64,000 nt of DNA, taken from Sphingorhabdus contaminans. Lineage in GTDB: Bacteria; Pseudomonadota; Alphaproteobacteria; Sphingomonadales; Sphingomonadaceae. The stretch is taken from positions 806,001 through 870,000 of the forward strand of contig NZ_VKKU01000001.1 in the NCBI RefSeq assembly GCF_007280415.1, read 5' to 3'. Position 1 is the first letter of the stretch. Each line of letters begins with the position of its first letter. Positions 1 through 8,824 of this stretch are shown in pieces. The position numbers were made by a program, and so were the translations under genes. The notes beneath the pieces were generated by a model, which was not told the origin of the DNA, did not search any database, and was given only the letters and a program-made list of their open reading frames with translations.

Positions 1-898
1 GTCGCAAGAATGGGAAGCGGTAAAATCCTGTTGTAAAAGGATAAATTCTGCCGCTACCGTCGGTTACGGTGCTTCCCGTCACGATTGTGTTGGGGAAGGA
101 GGAGACGCCATCGTCCCCGAAAACAGATGCAGGTGCACCTGTGGCTGCATCGACAATTGTCACTGTCGTGCCATCGACAGGCGCGCCATCGCCACTGTCG
201 AATGTCAATCCAAAGGGATCGACCAGAATTTCCACCTCGGCATCGCCCAAGCGATTGCCGGTCGTCGTATCGTCGAATTCGACGTTGACGGTATCACCCG
301 GATTCACCGAAAGGACGCAATCGCCCTGCACGGGAACCGGCGGGATTGCGCGTGTATTGATGAAACCGAGGAAACGGCCGCTATTTGCAGCCGATTCGGT
401 GAGCGTAATGCGCTCCCGATCGCCCGCAGGCGTCACTACGACCACTTCAAAGCTGTCGATGGCCGCAGCATTCAGATTTTTTGCCGCTGACTCCATCTGT
501 ATGACCAGTGGTTCGCCGGCGCGGATCGCCGTTGCGGGCACCAGGCTGGCCGGTGACGTGCTCAAACCTGCATAAACGCCTTCAAAACGGACGGGCGATG
601 GCCCGTTGCTGCCCGTACAGATCGTTGTGGGCAGATTTGCGCTTGATGCGTCGGGCGCATTGGAAAATCGCAACAAAGTGAGCGATGTTGTTGGCACAGG
701 TGCGGGTTCAACCGCAAATTGCACCGTATTTGATGTCCGTGACAGCCGCTGTGCACCTGCATCCCACTCGACAGTGGCGGTGTTGGTGATGATTTGCGGC
801 GTCGTTTGCGCGGACGCGGGTAGGCTGGCGACAGGAAGAGCAAATCCTGTCGCCAGCACACCGGCGGCTTGCATAATGAAGTTGGTTAATGGTCGCAT
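1..898 (-). CDS. Exported DUF11-type repeat protein, C-terminus cut off by the window edge
   Basis: About 299 residues are visible and the frame is still open at base 1. It begins at an ATG (898-896) with a Sec signal peptide (charged MRPLTNF, hydrophobic core, LPASA then QTT). The mature start 'NTATVEWDAG' and the beta-rich, Asp/Thr/Gly-rich sequence resemble secreted proteins with conserved-repeat (DUF11-like) domains. A later part (PVPVQGDCVLSVNPGDTVNV) looks like another Ig-like sandwich. It is the fourth and last gene visible in an operon of similar proteins, 51 bp after the previous stop. Probably located in the periplasm, outer membrane or cell surface; function unknown. The family assignment rests on pattern only, because the diagnostic C-terminal region is outside the window. 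Confidence 0.75.
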   Translation of the reverse strand, partial: MRPLTNFIMQAAGVLATGFALPVASLPASAQTTPQIITNTATVEWDAGAQRLSRTSNTVQFAVEPAPVPTTSLTLLRFSNAPDASSANLPTTICTGSNGPSPVRFEGVYAGLSTSPASLVPATAIRAGEPLVIQMESAAKNLNAAAIDSFEVVVVTPAGDRERITLTESAANSGRFLGFINTRAIPPVPVQGDCVLSVNPGDTVNVEFDDTTTGNRLGDAEVEILVDPFGLTFDSGDGAPVDGTTVTIVDAATGAPASVFGDDGVSSFPNTIVTGSTVTDGSGRIYPFTTGFYRFPFLR

Positions 899-949
899 TG
901 GGGAAAAGGGCGACGCCGACAAAAGCCGCACGCCGCCCTCCTCTTTCTC

Positions 950-2050
950 TTAGTTGATGATGGCGCGGAAAATAAGCGCGCTGGAGCTGCCTCCACTGAG
1001 GTTATTCAACGTGCCTGCCACTGTCTTGGATACTGAATCAAAGCTGCCCGCATCTGTGTCTACGGCATCGGACACACCGGTTCCCCCAGAACAGGTTTGG
1101 TTGATACCAGGGTTTGTCACCGTACCGTTTACGCGCAGCGAACCGGTCTTAAACGCCATAGTGGCCGGGACGACGTCCGAAATATTGATGTTGGTCGCCT
1201 GTGCACCGCCAACCGCGTTCGCCACAGAGATACAGTATTCGACCTCTGCTCCGGGAACCGACTTAAAATTGCTGGAGCTGACGCCGTCGTCGACGACCAC
1301 GCTAGATTTGAAGACGCTGAGGACGGCAGCAGAAACAGTGTAATCGTCCGTTGCGACGTCGATACCATCACGAGCAATCGAAGTGCCGCCGTTTCCAGTT
1401 TTTGCGGTGTCGGCGAAGATGGTTTCCATCGTCAACGCAGCGTTTACCGTCGCGTCGGTTGCCGGAGTTATTAATGTTGTGCCAACGGATTCACGTACTT
1501 CTGCGGACAATGATATGCCAGCGACTTGACCGTTCGTAGCGGTCAACGGTATGTCACCAACAACCAAAATCGTCGTCGATTGGTCCACCCCGAGATCGTC
1601 GATAGTTAGCGTTCCCGTTGCGGCGCTATCACAGACGTTGTCGGTGTTGTTGTCGCGGCATACTAATAAGTTGGTCACATCGAATGCATCCGTCCCACCA
1701 TGAGCTGCAGTGCCGCCAGCCAACTGCGATGGTGTAACAACAAAATCAAACACGGCGTTTGAGTTATTGGTCAAAATAAAGGTTGTATTTCTAGCGGTTT
1801 GTCCAGGACTCACCGTTGTCGTTCCAGTCGGCGCCTTTTCTTCGAGCGTGAATAGGACTTTACGGTCTACTCGAAACTCGTCGAAAGCGGTCTGCTGCGA
1901 TTGCGACACGCCGCCGACTTGGAAATTGACGTTTACTGTATTGGTAATCAAGGTATTTGATGCCGTACCACCAGCAAATGCGGGTGCAGCGCACAGCATT
2001 GCCAAAGATACGCCAGATGATGTGACGAGCAGTTTAAGCTTACTGGTCAT
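950..2050 (-). CDS. Exported DUF11-domain protein (366 aa)
   Basis: Signal peptide MTSKLKLLVTSSGVSLAMLC...APAFA followed by a beta-sandwich protein. The C-terminal third carries the DUF11 / conserved-repeat signature: 'SVPGAEVEYCISVAN' followed by 'NISDVVPATMAFKTGSL'. An Asp/Asn-rich loop in the middle (CRDNNTDNVCDSAATG) resembles a calcium-binding loop, and 'SDAVDTDAGSF' has a counterpart in the operon's first gene. The protein ends in the strand LIFRAIIN, nearly the same ending as its two upstream neighbours. Third gene of the minus-strand operon, about 66 bp after the stop of the 158-aa gene. Likely secreted or surface-exposed; role unknown. Family call is fairly secure, function is not. 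Confidence 0.85.
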   Translation of the reverse strand: MTSKLKLLVTSSGVSLAMLCAAPAFAGGTASNTLITNTVNVNFQVGGVSQSQQTAFDEFRVDRKVLFTLEEKAPTGTTTVSPGQTARNTTFILTNNSNAVFDFVVTPSQLAGGTAAHGGTDAFDVTNLLVCRDNNTDNVCDSAATGTLTIDDLGVDQSTTILVVGDIPLTATNGQVAGISLSAEVRESVGTTLITPATDATVNAALTMETIFADTAKTGNGGTSIARDGIDVATDDYTVSAAVLSVFKSSVVVDDGVSSSNFKSVPGAEVEYCISVANAVGGAQATNINISDVVPATMAFKTGSLRVNGTVTNPGINQTCSGGTGVSDAVDTDAGSFDSVSKTVAGTLNNLSGGSSSALIFRAIIN

Positions 2051-2116
2051 GGCTTTTACTCCTGTTGCAATTTATGGACCGCGCCCACTCCGCCGCGGTC
2101 GAAACGGTTTCGGGTG

Positions 2117-2593
2117 TCACTTGACGACTCCCCGAAATATCAATTTGCCTTCCGCCCCAACGGTCAGCGGTTGATTCAGATTCCACTTCAAGTGGGTGAC
2201 ATCGCTGCGCAGCGCGGGACGGGTCGTTCCGTCCGCCTTCGCCACGCGCAGATTGCCGAGAATTCCCCAGTTCTTGCCGCCGTCGACCGAAACAATTTCC
2301 AGTCCGTCCGACGTGCCATCAAATTTGACGGCAGCGGGCAGGGGGTTGGTGACCACAAAATTGCTCGCGGTCTCGGTACCGACATTTTTATACTTTACGA
2401 CAAACACCAGACTATCGCCCGGTGTGACGAGGGTCGGCTTTTCCAGCGTTACTTTCTTGGTCCCGTCCGCACGCTCGGTCTGGCGTTCGACATAAACGTC
2501 GCTCGTCAGTTGAAGGGGCGTTGCCGCAAATGCAGAACTCGCGCCGGTAAGCGCGAGCAATGCAGTGAAGTTGGTTTTGAGAGATTTCATCAT
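2117..2593 (-). CDS. Small exported DUF11-like protein (158 aa)
   Basis: Signal peptide MMKSLKTNFTALLALTGASSAFA, then a single beta-sandwich domain. 'TPGDSLVFVVKYKNVGTETA' and 'FVVTNPLPAAVKFDG' match the DUF11 pattern (a PGD/PGA strand, then 'N.G...A.N..V.d.LP'). It ends in LIFRGVVK. The ATG overlaps the stop of the upstream gene by 4 bp (ATGA), which implies translational coupling with the 339-aa protein. As a one-domain unit beside multi-domain relatives it could be a subunit or cap of the same extracellular structure; that is inference. A second ATG lies one codon downstream. Confidence 0.85.
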   Translation of the reverse strand: MMKSLKTNFTALLALTGASSAFAATPLQLTSDVYVERQTERADGTKKVTLEKPTLVTPGDSLVFVVKYKNVGTETASNFVVTNPLPAAVKFDGTSDGLEIVSVDGGKNWGILGNLRVAKADGTTRPALRSDVTHLKWNLNQPLTVGAEGKLIFRGVVK

Positions 2594-3609
2594 GGAATCA
2601 GAACCCTGAAGGTGACTGTGCGTGTCTGGCCCGCCGGGACATTGCCCGCCGCGACCGTAATGCTTGTGCCGGTAAAGGCGCCTGCGTCGGCGTCGGCGGC
2701 GTCAGTCAATGCTGCCGCCTCCAACGTGATCGTGCCGGTCTGGTATTGCGATCCGACCGGAATGGGGTCGGTGATGACCAGATTGTTCATGGTACCCGTG
2801 CCCGATACCGTTGCGACCAGGCTGTAGGTGACAACAGCGCCTGGAACAGGACGGTTGCCACCAAAGGGATCCAGGATCGTTGCGGATTTCAGCAATACAA
2901 CCGAGGTGGCGCGCACTGCGAGGAAACCGTTGGCCGTGGCTTGTGCGGTGGTCGAACCTACAACGGCATTGCCGCCGCCCTGACCTGCACCTGCAAAGCT
3001 GGTGCCGGGGGTGCCGGTACCGGTGCGTGCAACGGCATTCAGGCTGACATTGGCGCGGTTGGTGTCAACAACGCCCGCAGGGGTCGTCGTGATCACGAAT
3101 ACCGTCACGCTCTGGTCCGGAGCGATGACGGGATCGTTGACGCCAGAGGTATAGACCGTGTCCACACCTGCATCGAAGACACCGTTATTGTTCGTATCGA
3201 TAACGATCTGCTGCAATGTGGGGTCAAAGTCATCGCCGCCATTTGCAACATTGGCGGTCAGGCCAAATGCTTCATCGCCATTGCCGGTATTGGTGATCCG
3301 GAATGTCTGCACATTTCCGGTTGCACCAGGTGACGTGGTGACGTCGCCGGGGTCGGTCGAGGCAACCGTGACGTCAAGCAGTTCGTCGACCTTGATCACG
3401 ACCGTGTTCGACTGGATCGTGACAGGTCCACCTGCTGTATCGAATGTTGCCGAAGCAATATTCTGGATGTCGGTTCCAGCCAACGTACCTGCCGCATGGG
3501 CAGGGTTGGCCGACAAAGTGGCGGCGAGGATGCATGACGTCAGCAGCGCGGTTGCGATGCTGTGACGTCCCGTATCAAGGCGATGCCGAAGGAGTTTTCT
3601 GGTCTTCAT
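2590..3609 (-). CDS. Exported DUF11-domain protein (339 aa), first gene of the operon
   Basis: Long signal peptide (basic first 16 residues, hydrophobic stretch, cleavage near PAHA-AGT around residue 40). The mature protein has an N-terminal beta domain with the calcium-loop-like DTNNNGVFDAGVDT and a C-terminal DUF11 domain ('PVPGAVVTYSLVATVSGTG', 'LVITDPIPVGSQYQTGTI'). The tail 'TDAADADAGAF' parallels the 366-aa neighbour, and the protein ends in VTFRVLIP. The two larger proteins are clearly paralogous in layout. It opens a minus-strand operon of four genes, so control is probably from the AT-rich region above 3610. The substrate or partner is not apparent from sequence. Confidence 0.85.
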   Translation of the reverse strand: MKTRKLLRHRLDTGRHSIATALLTSCILAATLSANPAHAAGTLAGTDIQNIASATFDTAGGPVTIQSNTVVIKVDELLDVTVASTDPGDVTTSPGATGNVQTFRITNTGNGDEAFGLTANVANGGDDFDPTLQQIVIDTNNNGVFDAGVDTVYTSGVNDPVIAPDQSVTVFVITTTPAGVVDTNRANVSLNAVARTGTGTPGTSFAGAGQGGGNAVVGSTTAQATANGFLAVRATSVVLLKSATILDPFGGNRPVPGAVVTYSLVATVSGTGTMNNLVITDPIPVGSQYQTGTITLEAAALTDAADADAGAFTGTSITVAAGNVPAGQTRTVTFRVLIP

Positions 3610-3739
3610 CGCGCACCTTATGCCGCAATAACGTCAAGAAACCGTTAATTGCGAGTCCCTCGGTTAACCACCTTAATATATTGAAAAACATAGATAAACG
3701 CTTGCTGCAAACGGTAACAATTTGTAAAATCGTAAAAAA

Positions 3740-3757
3740 CTATAACTATAGTTATAG
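3740..3757. promoter_or_regulatory. 18-bp perfect palindrome, possible operator
   Basis: CTATAACTATAGTTATAG equals its own reverse complement over all 18 bases. It lies about 130 bp upstream of the DUF11 operon start and just upstream of its suggested promoter. There is no loop and no T-tract, so a protein-binding site is likelier than a terminator. The cognate regulator is unknown. Confidence 0.4.
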
Positions 3758-3851
3758 CACAGGACGTCGTGACGTCAAATACCCTTGCAAAGGGGCGGTA
3801 ATCTCAGGTTTCAGGACGTTGCGGGCAGGGGTGTTTTGACCGGAAATAGGG

Positions 3852-3867
3852 TGTCAAAATTTTGACA
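3852..3867. promoter_or_regulatory. 16-bp perfect palindrome, possible operator
   Basis: TGTCAAAATTTTGACA is perfectly self-complementary. It lies between the DUF11 operon and tRNA-Asp. Such an even, AT-centred palindrome fits a dimeric repressor site; no regulator gene is adjacent. Confidence 0.4.
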
Positions 3868-3934
3868 TCTGGCCCGCGATCAAAGCCATTTTTGTTTCAA
3901 TCGGCAGCAATTTTCAGAATAGCTACAAAGGGCG

Positions 3935-3963
3935 TTGACAGAATCTGTCCCCGCTTCTAGTGC
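3935..3963 (+). promoter_or_regulatory. Probable tRNA-Asp promoter
   Basis: A perfect -35 hexamer TTGACA (3935-3940) is followed after 17 bp by a weak -10 (TAGTGC, 3958-3963), 17 bp before the mature tRNA 5' end. Position and the consensus -35 make it the likely housekeeping promoter. Confidence 0.5.
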
Positions 3964-3980
3964 GCCTCCACCGCAAGTTA

Positions 3981-4057
<77 letters not shown>

Positions 4058-4070
4058 CTTCCCTTGTTTG

Positions 4071-4307
4071 TTAAACCTCGGGAGGTGCGCTGAACGACCC
4101 TGTCTCGATCCAGATGAGCAGCGGCCTTAGCGGCGCAATCCACACAATTCCCGCAATCAGATAGATGATCGCCTGCGCCAATATGTGCAATTGGCCGATA
4201 TATTCCGACGCGCTGACGACAAGCACGGCCCAGATCAGTATGATTGCCAATATGGCGAACATTCCGACAGGTTTGCGCCACGATGGCGGGTTTGCGGGCT
4301 TGGTCAT
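4071..4307 (-). CDS. DUF2842 small membrane protein (78 aa)
   Basis: Starts at ATG 4307, whose ATGA overlaps the stop of the upstream cyclo-ligase gene, so I reject the longer open frame. Two predicted membrane helices (about residues 15-34 and 41-62) end in 'WIAPLRPLLIWIETG', the pattern of the alphaproteobacterial DUF2842 family (short two-TM proteins of unknown function). Co-translation with the folate enzyme appears to be synteny and says little about function. Confidence 0.8.
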   Translation of the reverse strand: MTKPANPPSWRKPVGMFAILAIILIWAVLVVSASEYIGQLHILAQAIIYLIAGIVWIAPLRPLLIWIETGSFSAPPEV

Positions 4308-4873
4308 GCGCTTATCCAGGATTTTTCGGTCAAAACGGCGTTCAGCGGCATGTCCCACGGATCGTGAGGCAGGGCCGGTGCATGTTGTATGGACCATGCC
4401 AGGCCGACGGCAAAGCTGTTTTCGAGCAGGCTCAGCGCGCGGTCATAATGGCCGGCACCCTGTCCCAGCCGCATCAGATGGTCGTCAAACGCCACCAAGG
4501 GGACCAGCAAGACATCCGGCCGAAGCGATTCCGCCTCGGCAACCGGTTGCATCAGGCCAAAAGGTCCTTCGATCAGCGGATCGCCCGGCGCCCAGCGTAA
4601 AAAGCGCATAGGCGCGGCTTTGGAAACAATATGGGGCAGGGCGATGATGCATCCCTGTTCATGCGCCTGCACGAGCAAACGTGACGGATCGGCTTCCGAG
4701 CCCAGGGCGACATAGCCCGCCAGAATCACATTCGGCTTTAAATGTGCATTCAAAAGGCCGGGGATACGGGAAAAGGACAGGTCACGGTCATTATCGGTCA
4801 GCTGCCCGACATAATCGTCCCTCAATTTCCGGAAATGTGCGCGCTGTGTCTTTTTGCCGTCTACCATGTCCAC
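4304..4873 (-). CDS. 5-formyltetrahydrofolate cyclo-ligase (189 aa)
   Basis: ATP-dependent conversion of 5-formyl-THF to 5,10-methenyl-THF in cytosolic one-carbon metabolism. Family marks are the N-terminal basic region for ATP binding (KKTQRAHFRKLR), the central 'LLVPLVAFDD...RLGQGAGHYDRAL' loop corresponding to the conserved G-x-G-x-GYYDR signature (here GHYDR), and normal length. It lies directly downstream of the 6S RNA gene, the classic ssrS-cyclo-ligase arrangement of proteobacteria, and is probably transcribed from the 6S promoter or by read-through from zapA. An alternative start two codons downstream (MVDGKK) is possible. Confidence 0.92.
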   Translation of the reverse strand: MDMVDGKKTQRAHFRKLRDDYVGQLTDNDRDLSFSRIPGLLNAHLKPNVILAGYVALGSEADPSRLLVQAHEQGCIIALPHIVSKAAPMRFLRWAPGDPLIEGPFGLMQPVAEAESLRPDVLLVPLVAFDDHLMRLGQGAGHYDRALSLLENSFAVGLAWSIQHAPALPHDPWDMPLNAVLTEKSWISA

Positions 4874-4910
4874 AGCATCATTGTCCCTTCAAAGGGGTTA
4901 GCGGAACCAC

Positions 4911-5067
4911 AATGGGTCGTTTCCCGGAATATCCTCTGACGCCAAAACGTCAGGTGGGCGCCGTTTAGTCCGGACCAGGGCCCGGACAGGGACAGCTCCC
5001 TTAGATAATGAATCGCCTCAGGGATGTTCTCATCAGTTCGTGCCGTGCAGTCCCGCCACGACCCATA
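4911..5067 (-). ncRNA. ssrS: 6S RNA
   Basis: It lies on the minus strand between zapA and the cyclo-ligase gene, the conserved 6S location. The transcript closes with an 8-bp terminal stem (5058-5065 pairs with 4913-4920: TGGGTCGT / ACGACCCA). Inside are the 6S hallmarks GAACATCCCTGAGGCG on the 5' side and a CCTGGTCCGGAC-type segment on the 3' side bordering a large central bubble. 6S RNA mimics an open promoter and sequesters the sigma-70 holoenzyme in stationary phase. Ends are approximate, about 157 nt; the call rests on position, motif and pairing, not on a covariance model. Confidence 0.82.
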
Positions 5068-5081
5068 TAGGCGCTGTGCAC

Positions 5082-5408
5082 CTATACCTCAAGCCTATCC
5101 GCAAGCGCCTCAAGCCGGTCGGCAAGTTTATCCAGCGTGGCAAGCGCCTGTTCATAGCTGTTGCTGTCATTGGCGTCGGCATGTGATGCGCCGCCAGATC
5201 CCGCGGCCCTGCTGTCCTGCAGCTTATCGGCGAGCAGCAAGGCGGAAAATAAAAGCAGCCGGCTTTCGTTCAGGCCGCCCGAAGCGCCGCCCGCCTCGCG
5301 CGCCATTTCATCGACCATATTACCCAATGTCTGCAGGCGCGGTTCTTCGCCATCTTTACAGGTTACGATATATTCGCGGCCAGCGACCATCAAACGTACG
5401 TCGGCCAT
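5082..5408 (-). CDS. zapA: Cell division protein ZapA (108 aa)
   Basis: A cytoplasmic FtsZ-ring stabiliser. The N-terminal ZapA domain 'VRLMVAGREYIVTCKDGEEPRL', then 'LGNMVDEMARE', then a helix with 'LLLFSALLLADKL', and a C-terminal coiled coil (LATLDKLADRLEALADRLEV) are all typical. A Gly/Ala/Ser-rich linker sits between helix and coiled coil. The ATG overlaps the stop of the 63-aa gene upstream by one base (TGATG), so the two are co-translated. 6S RNA follows. Confidence 0.93.
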   Translation of the reverse strand: MADVRLMVAGREYIVTCKDGEEPRLQTLGNMVDEMAREAGGASGGLNESRLLLFSALLLADKLQDSRAAGSGGASHADANDSNSYEQALATLDKLADRLEALADRLEV

Positions 5409-5599
5409 CAGCTCGTGCGCCCTGCAAGAATATCTTCGATCGCGCCAATTGCGGCGCGTGTCTCTGCTTTCAGCTTCTCATGCCGTTCCAGCAAGTCGGA
5501 ATCGGGTGCCGCGGACGGACCGCCGGACGGAATCCGTTCCAGCCGCGAAAGAGCCCGCTCAATCCGGCCTATGGTCAAAATTAGTTGTTGCTGGGGCAT
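5408..5599 (-). CDS. Small ZauP-like coiled-coil protein (63 aa)
   Basis: A short, entirely helical protein: IGRIERALSRLERI, a Gly/Pro break, then 'LLERHEKLKAETRAAIGAIEDILAG', with heptad-like spacing of hydrophobics. It is translationally coupled to zapA. In Caulobacter a small coiled-coil partner of ZapA, ZauP, is encoded with zapA; position, size and coiled-coil nature suggest this is the counterpart. That assignment is by context, as sequence similarity could not be tested. Confidence 0.7.
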   Translation of the reverse strand: MPQQQLILTIGRIERALSRLERIPSGGPSAAPDSDLLERHEKLKAETRAAIGAIEDILAGRTS

Positions 5600-5825
5600 A
5601 TGTTACTCCCGTTACCTACTGCAATTTAGCAAATTAAAACTATTTGGCAAATGCGCTTCCAATTGAGACAACCTGCTTATGCGAGTGCAAATCAGCCGCC
5701 AATGGCTTGACGCCTGCACCTTCGCTCCGCAAAGGGTGCCCACGAGCGACTCGGAACAGCACGGCCTGCTTCAATATCCGTCGATTTTTTGGAGGCAATC
5801 AGGTCGTTAAAGGGGAATGAGATAG

Positions 5826-7793
5826 ATGACTGTCAACCAACGGCAGATGGCCAATGCAATTCGCGCACTGGCTATGGATGCTATTCAGGCCGCCAACAGC
5901 GGGCATCCCGGAATGCCGATGGGCATGGCAGATGTTGCGACAGTTCTTTATACCGATTTTCTGAAATTTGATCCCAGTGATCCCAAATGGCATGACCGTG
6001 ACCGCTTTGTCCTGTCTGCCGGACATGGTTCGATGCTGGCTTATGCCACGCTGCACCTGACAGGTTATGCGCGGCCCACAATGGATAATATCCGCAATTT
6101 CCGCCAGTTACACAGCCCTTGCGCCGGCCATCCCGAAAATTTCGAGCTGGAAGGTGTGGAGGCAACGACGGGTCCCCTTGGCCAAGGCCTGGCGATGGCC
6201 GTCGGCATGGCGATTGCCGAGCGCCATTTGAACGCTGTCTTCGGGGACGAACTGGTCGACCATAAGACCTGGGTCATTGCCGGTGACGGATGCCTGATGG
6301 AAGGCATTAATCACGAAGCCATCGGCCTTGCCGGGCATCTTGGCCTTGGTCGTTTAAACGTACTTTGGGACGACAACCGCATTACGATCGATGGCGCGGT
6401 AGATTTGTCATCAAGTGAAGATATCGCGGCCCGCTATGCCGCCACAGGATGGCATGTGGTCAAATGTGACGGGCATGATTTCGACGATATCAGGCGGGCC
6501 ATGGCCGAAGCCGTCGCGGACCCGCGGCCTTCGTTGATCGCTTGCCACACCATTATCGGCTATGGAGCCCCCAACAAGCAGGGCAGTTCAAAAGTGCACG
6601 GTTCGCCGCTGGGTGACGAGGAAATCGCCGCCACGCGCCAGCAACTTGGCTGGGATAGCGCACCTTTTGAAGTCCCCGGAGATATTCTCGATGCCTGGCG
6701 CGCACTGGGCGGCAAGGGTGCATCTGCAAAGACCGCTTGGCAGGAACGGCTTGCAAATAGTTTACATAAAACAGAATTTTTACGTCGTATGGCGGGCGAT
6801 ATCGATGCGACAGCGGCGATGTCGGCCTATAAGGCGCAACTGGCTACCGACTTGCCAAAGGCGGCAACCCGCAAGTCATCCGAAATGGCTTTGGGTCCAT
6901 TGACAGAGGCGTTTCCGGAATTGCTGGGCGGATCGGCCGACCTGACCGGTTCAAACAATACCAAAACATCGTTCACCAAACCCCTGAATAAAGACGATTA
7001 TTCGGGTCGTTACATTTATTACGGCATCCGCGAGTTTGGAATGGCCGCGGCCATGAATGGCATGGCGTTGCACGGGGGCGTTGTGCCCTTTGGTGGCACC
7101 TTCCTGATCTTTTCGGACTATGCCCGTCCCGCAATCCGCCTTTCGGCACTGCAGGGTTTGCGTGTGGTCTACGTGTTGACCCATGACAGTATCGGGCAGG
7201 GCGAAGACGGCCCAACGCACCAGCCGATCGAGCAGCTTCAGAGCCTGCGGATGATCCCGAATCTGGAGCTTTTCCGCCCGTGCGATGCGATTGAGGTTGC
7301 CGAATGCTGGCAACTGGCGCTGGAACGCAAGGAAGGGCCATCGGTACTCGCATTGTCCCGTCAGGATCTGGCGATGGTGCGTACTTCGGTGGACAGCAAT
7401 CTGTCCGCCAAAGGCGCGTACCGCATTCAATCTGCGGCAAACGCGCGGAAAGTTGTCCTCATCGCCACAGGATCGGAAGTTGCCCTCGCAACCGAGGTTG
7501 CGGCGCAGCTGGAAGCAAAGGGTATCGGCGCGGATGTCATCTCCATGCCCAGCATGACCCGTTTTCTTGCGCAGGACGCCGCCTACCGGGACGAATTGCT
7601 GCCCGACGACGGCACATTGCGTGTCTCGATTGAGGCCGGCACTACCTTTGGATGGAGCGATGTGACCGGCGCCAATGGCCTTCACATTGGTCTGGACCGC
7701 TTCGGCGCATCGGCCCCGGGCAAGGTTCTTATGGAATATTTTGGTTTCTCTGCCGACAAAATCACCCCTCAAATCATCGCCAAATTAGGCTGA
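5826..7793 (+). CDS. tkt: Transketolase (655 aa)
   Basis: Thiamine-diphosphate enzyme of the non-oxidative pentose phosphate pathway. Visible: substrate/TPP histidines H27 (SGHPGMPMG) and H67 (SAGHGSML), TPP motif GDGCLMEG (153-160) with the downstream N-x-I pattern (DDNRITIDG), and catalytic Glu403 in '[11 protein letters not shown]' of the pyrimidine domain, followed by '[16 protein letters not shown]'. Length is normal. A purine-rich AAAGGGG precedes the ATG. It heads a plus-strand run tkt-gap-pgk, with gap starting 11 bp after the stop. Confidence 0.97.
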   Translation: MTVNQRQMANAIRALAMDAIQAANSGHPGMPMGMADVATVLYTDFLKFDPSDPKWHDRDRFVLSAGHGSMLAYATLHLTGYARPTMDNIRNFRQLHSPCAGHPENFELEGVEATTGPLGQGLAMAVGMAIAERHLNAVFGDELVDHKTWVIAGDGCLMEGINHEAIGLAGHLGLGRLNVLWDDNRITIDGAVDLSSSEDIAARYAATGWHVVKCDGHDFDDIRRAMAEAVADPRPSLIACHTIIGYGAPNKQGSSKVHGSPLGDEEIAATRQQLGWDSAPFEVPGDILDAWRALGGKGASAKTAWQERLANSLHKTEFLRRMAGDIDATAAMSAYKAQLATDLPKAATRKSSEMALGPLTEAFPELLGGSADLTGSNNTKTSFTKPLNKDDYSGRYIYYGIREFGMAAAMNGMALHGGVVPFGGTFLIFSDYARPAIRLSALQGLRVVYVLTHDSIGQGEDGPTHQPIEQLQSLRMIPNLELFRPCDAIEVAECWQLALERKEGPSVLALSRQDLAMVRTSVDSNLSAKGAYRIQSAANARKVVLIATGSEVALATEVAAQLEAKGIGADVISMPSMTRFLAQDAAYRDELLPDDGTLRVSIEAGTTFGWSDVTGANGLHIGLDRFGASAPGKVLMEYFGFSADKITPQIIAKLG

Positions 7794-7804
7794 TAGGAGC
7801 ATAT

Positions 7805-8812
7805 ATGACTGTCAAAGTAGCTATTAACGGATTTGGCCGCATCGGCCGTCTCGTCGCCCGCGCCATTTTGGAGCGTGACGATCATGATCTGGAACTGGTC
7901 GCGATCAACGATCTGGCACCGGCAAAGGCCAACGCGCTGCTGTTCAAGCGCGACAGCGTACATGGCGCGTTCCCCGGTTCTGTCGAGGCGGATGGCAACG
8001 ACATCATCGTCAATGGCAAGCGTATCCATGTGACGGCCGAGCGTGACCCTGCGAACCTGCCGCATGCCGCCAATGGGGTGGATATCGCGCTGGAATGCAC
8101 CGGTTTCTTCACCGATCGCGCAAGCGCTGAAAAGCATCTGGCCGCCGGCGCCAAGCGCGTGCTGATTTCGGCACCGGGCAAAAATGTCGACAAGACGGTG
8201 GTGTATGGCGTCAACCATGACGTGCTGACCGCAGCCGATGTGATCGTATCCAACGCAAGCTGCACCACCAACTGCCTTGCACCGTTGGCCAAGGTTCTGC
8301 ACGATGCAATCGGCATCGAGCGTGGCCTGATGACCACCATCCACAGCTACACCAATGACCAGAAAATTCTGGACCAGATCCATGACGATATGCGCCGCGC
8401 ACGTGCAGCCGCTATGTCGATGATCCCGACGACCACCGGTGCCGCGCGCGCTGTGGGCGAGGTTTTGCCCGAGTTGAAGGGCAAGCTGGACGGTTCGGCA
8501 ATCCGCGTGCCGACTCCCAATGTCAGCATTGTTGACCTGACCTTCACGCCCAAGCGTGACACGACAAAGGAAGAGGTCAATGATCTGCTCAAGGCGGCTT
8601 CGGAAGGCGCTTTGAAGGGCGTTTTGGCCTATTCCGACGAACCATTGGTATCGATCGACTATAACCACTGCCCGGCCAGCTCGACCATCGACAGCTTGGA
8701 AACCGCGGTTATCGACGGTAAACTGGTCCGCGTTCTCAGCTGGTACGACAATGAATGGGGTTTCTCCAACCGCATGGTCGACACCGCCGGCGTCATCGGC
8801 AAGCTGATCTAA
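7805..8812 (+). CDS. gap: Glyceraldehyde-3-phosphate dehydrogenase, type I (335 aa)
   Basis: Converts glyceraldehyde-3-phosphate to 1,3-bisphosphoglycerate with NAD(P). Shows the Rossmann start '[15 protein letters not shown]', active-site Cys153 in [12 protein letters not shown], base His180 (TTIHSYTND) and the C-terminal '[15 protein letters not shown]'. The frame is open for 51 codons upstream into tkt, but the start at 7805 has GGAG 5 bases upstream and gives the family's normal N-terminus. Located between tkt and pgk as one glycolytic transcription unit. Confidence 0.97.
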   Translation: MTVKVAINGFGRIGRLVARAILERDDHDLELVAINDLAPAKANALLFKRDSVHGAFPGSVEADGNDIIVNGKRIHVTAERDPANLPHAANGVDIALECTGFFTDRASAEKHLAAGAKRVLISAPGKNVDKTVVYGVNHDVLTAADVIVSNASCTTNCLAPLAKVLHDAIGIERGLMTTIHSYTNDQKILDQIHDDMRRARAAAMSMIPTTTGAARAVGEVLPELKGKLDGSAIRVPTPNVSIVDLTFTPKRDTTKEEVNDLLKAASEGALKGVLAYSDEPLVSIDYNHCPASSTIDSLETAVIDGKLVRVLSWYDNEWGFSNRMVDTAGVIGKLI

Positions 8813-8824
8813 GGGCTGAAAAAC

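Larger units (their letters stand above)
3610..3980. other. AT-rich intergenic region, no gene seen
   Basis: No coding frame is convincing over these 371 bases. The region separates the minus-strand DUF11 operon from plus-strand tRNA-Asp and therefore holds both promoters. For the operon, a possible minus-strand pair is TTGTTA / TTATCT with a 17-bp spacer, roughly 100 bp upstream of the start codon; this is a weak match. Two perfect palindromes (3740-3757 and 3852-3867) and a close pair of GACGTC sites (3763-3776) are the notable signals. Confidence 0.6.
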
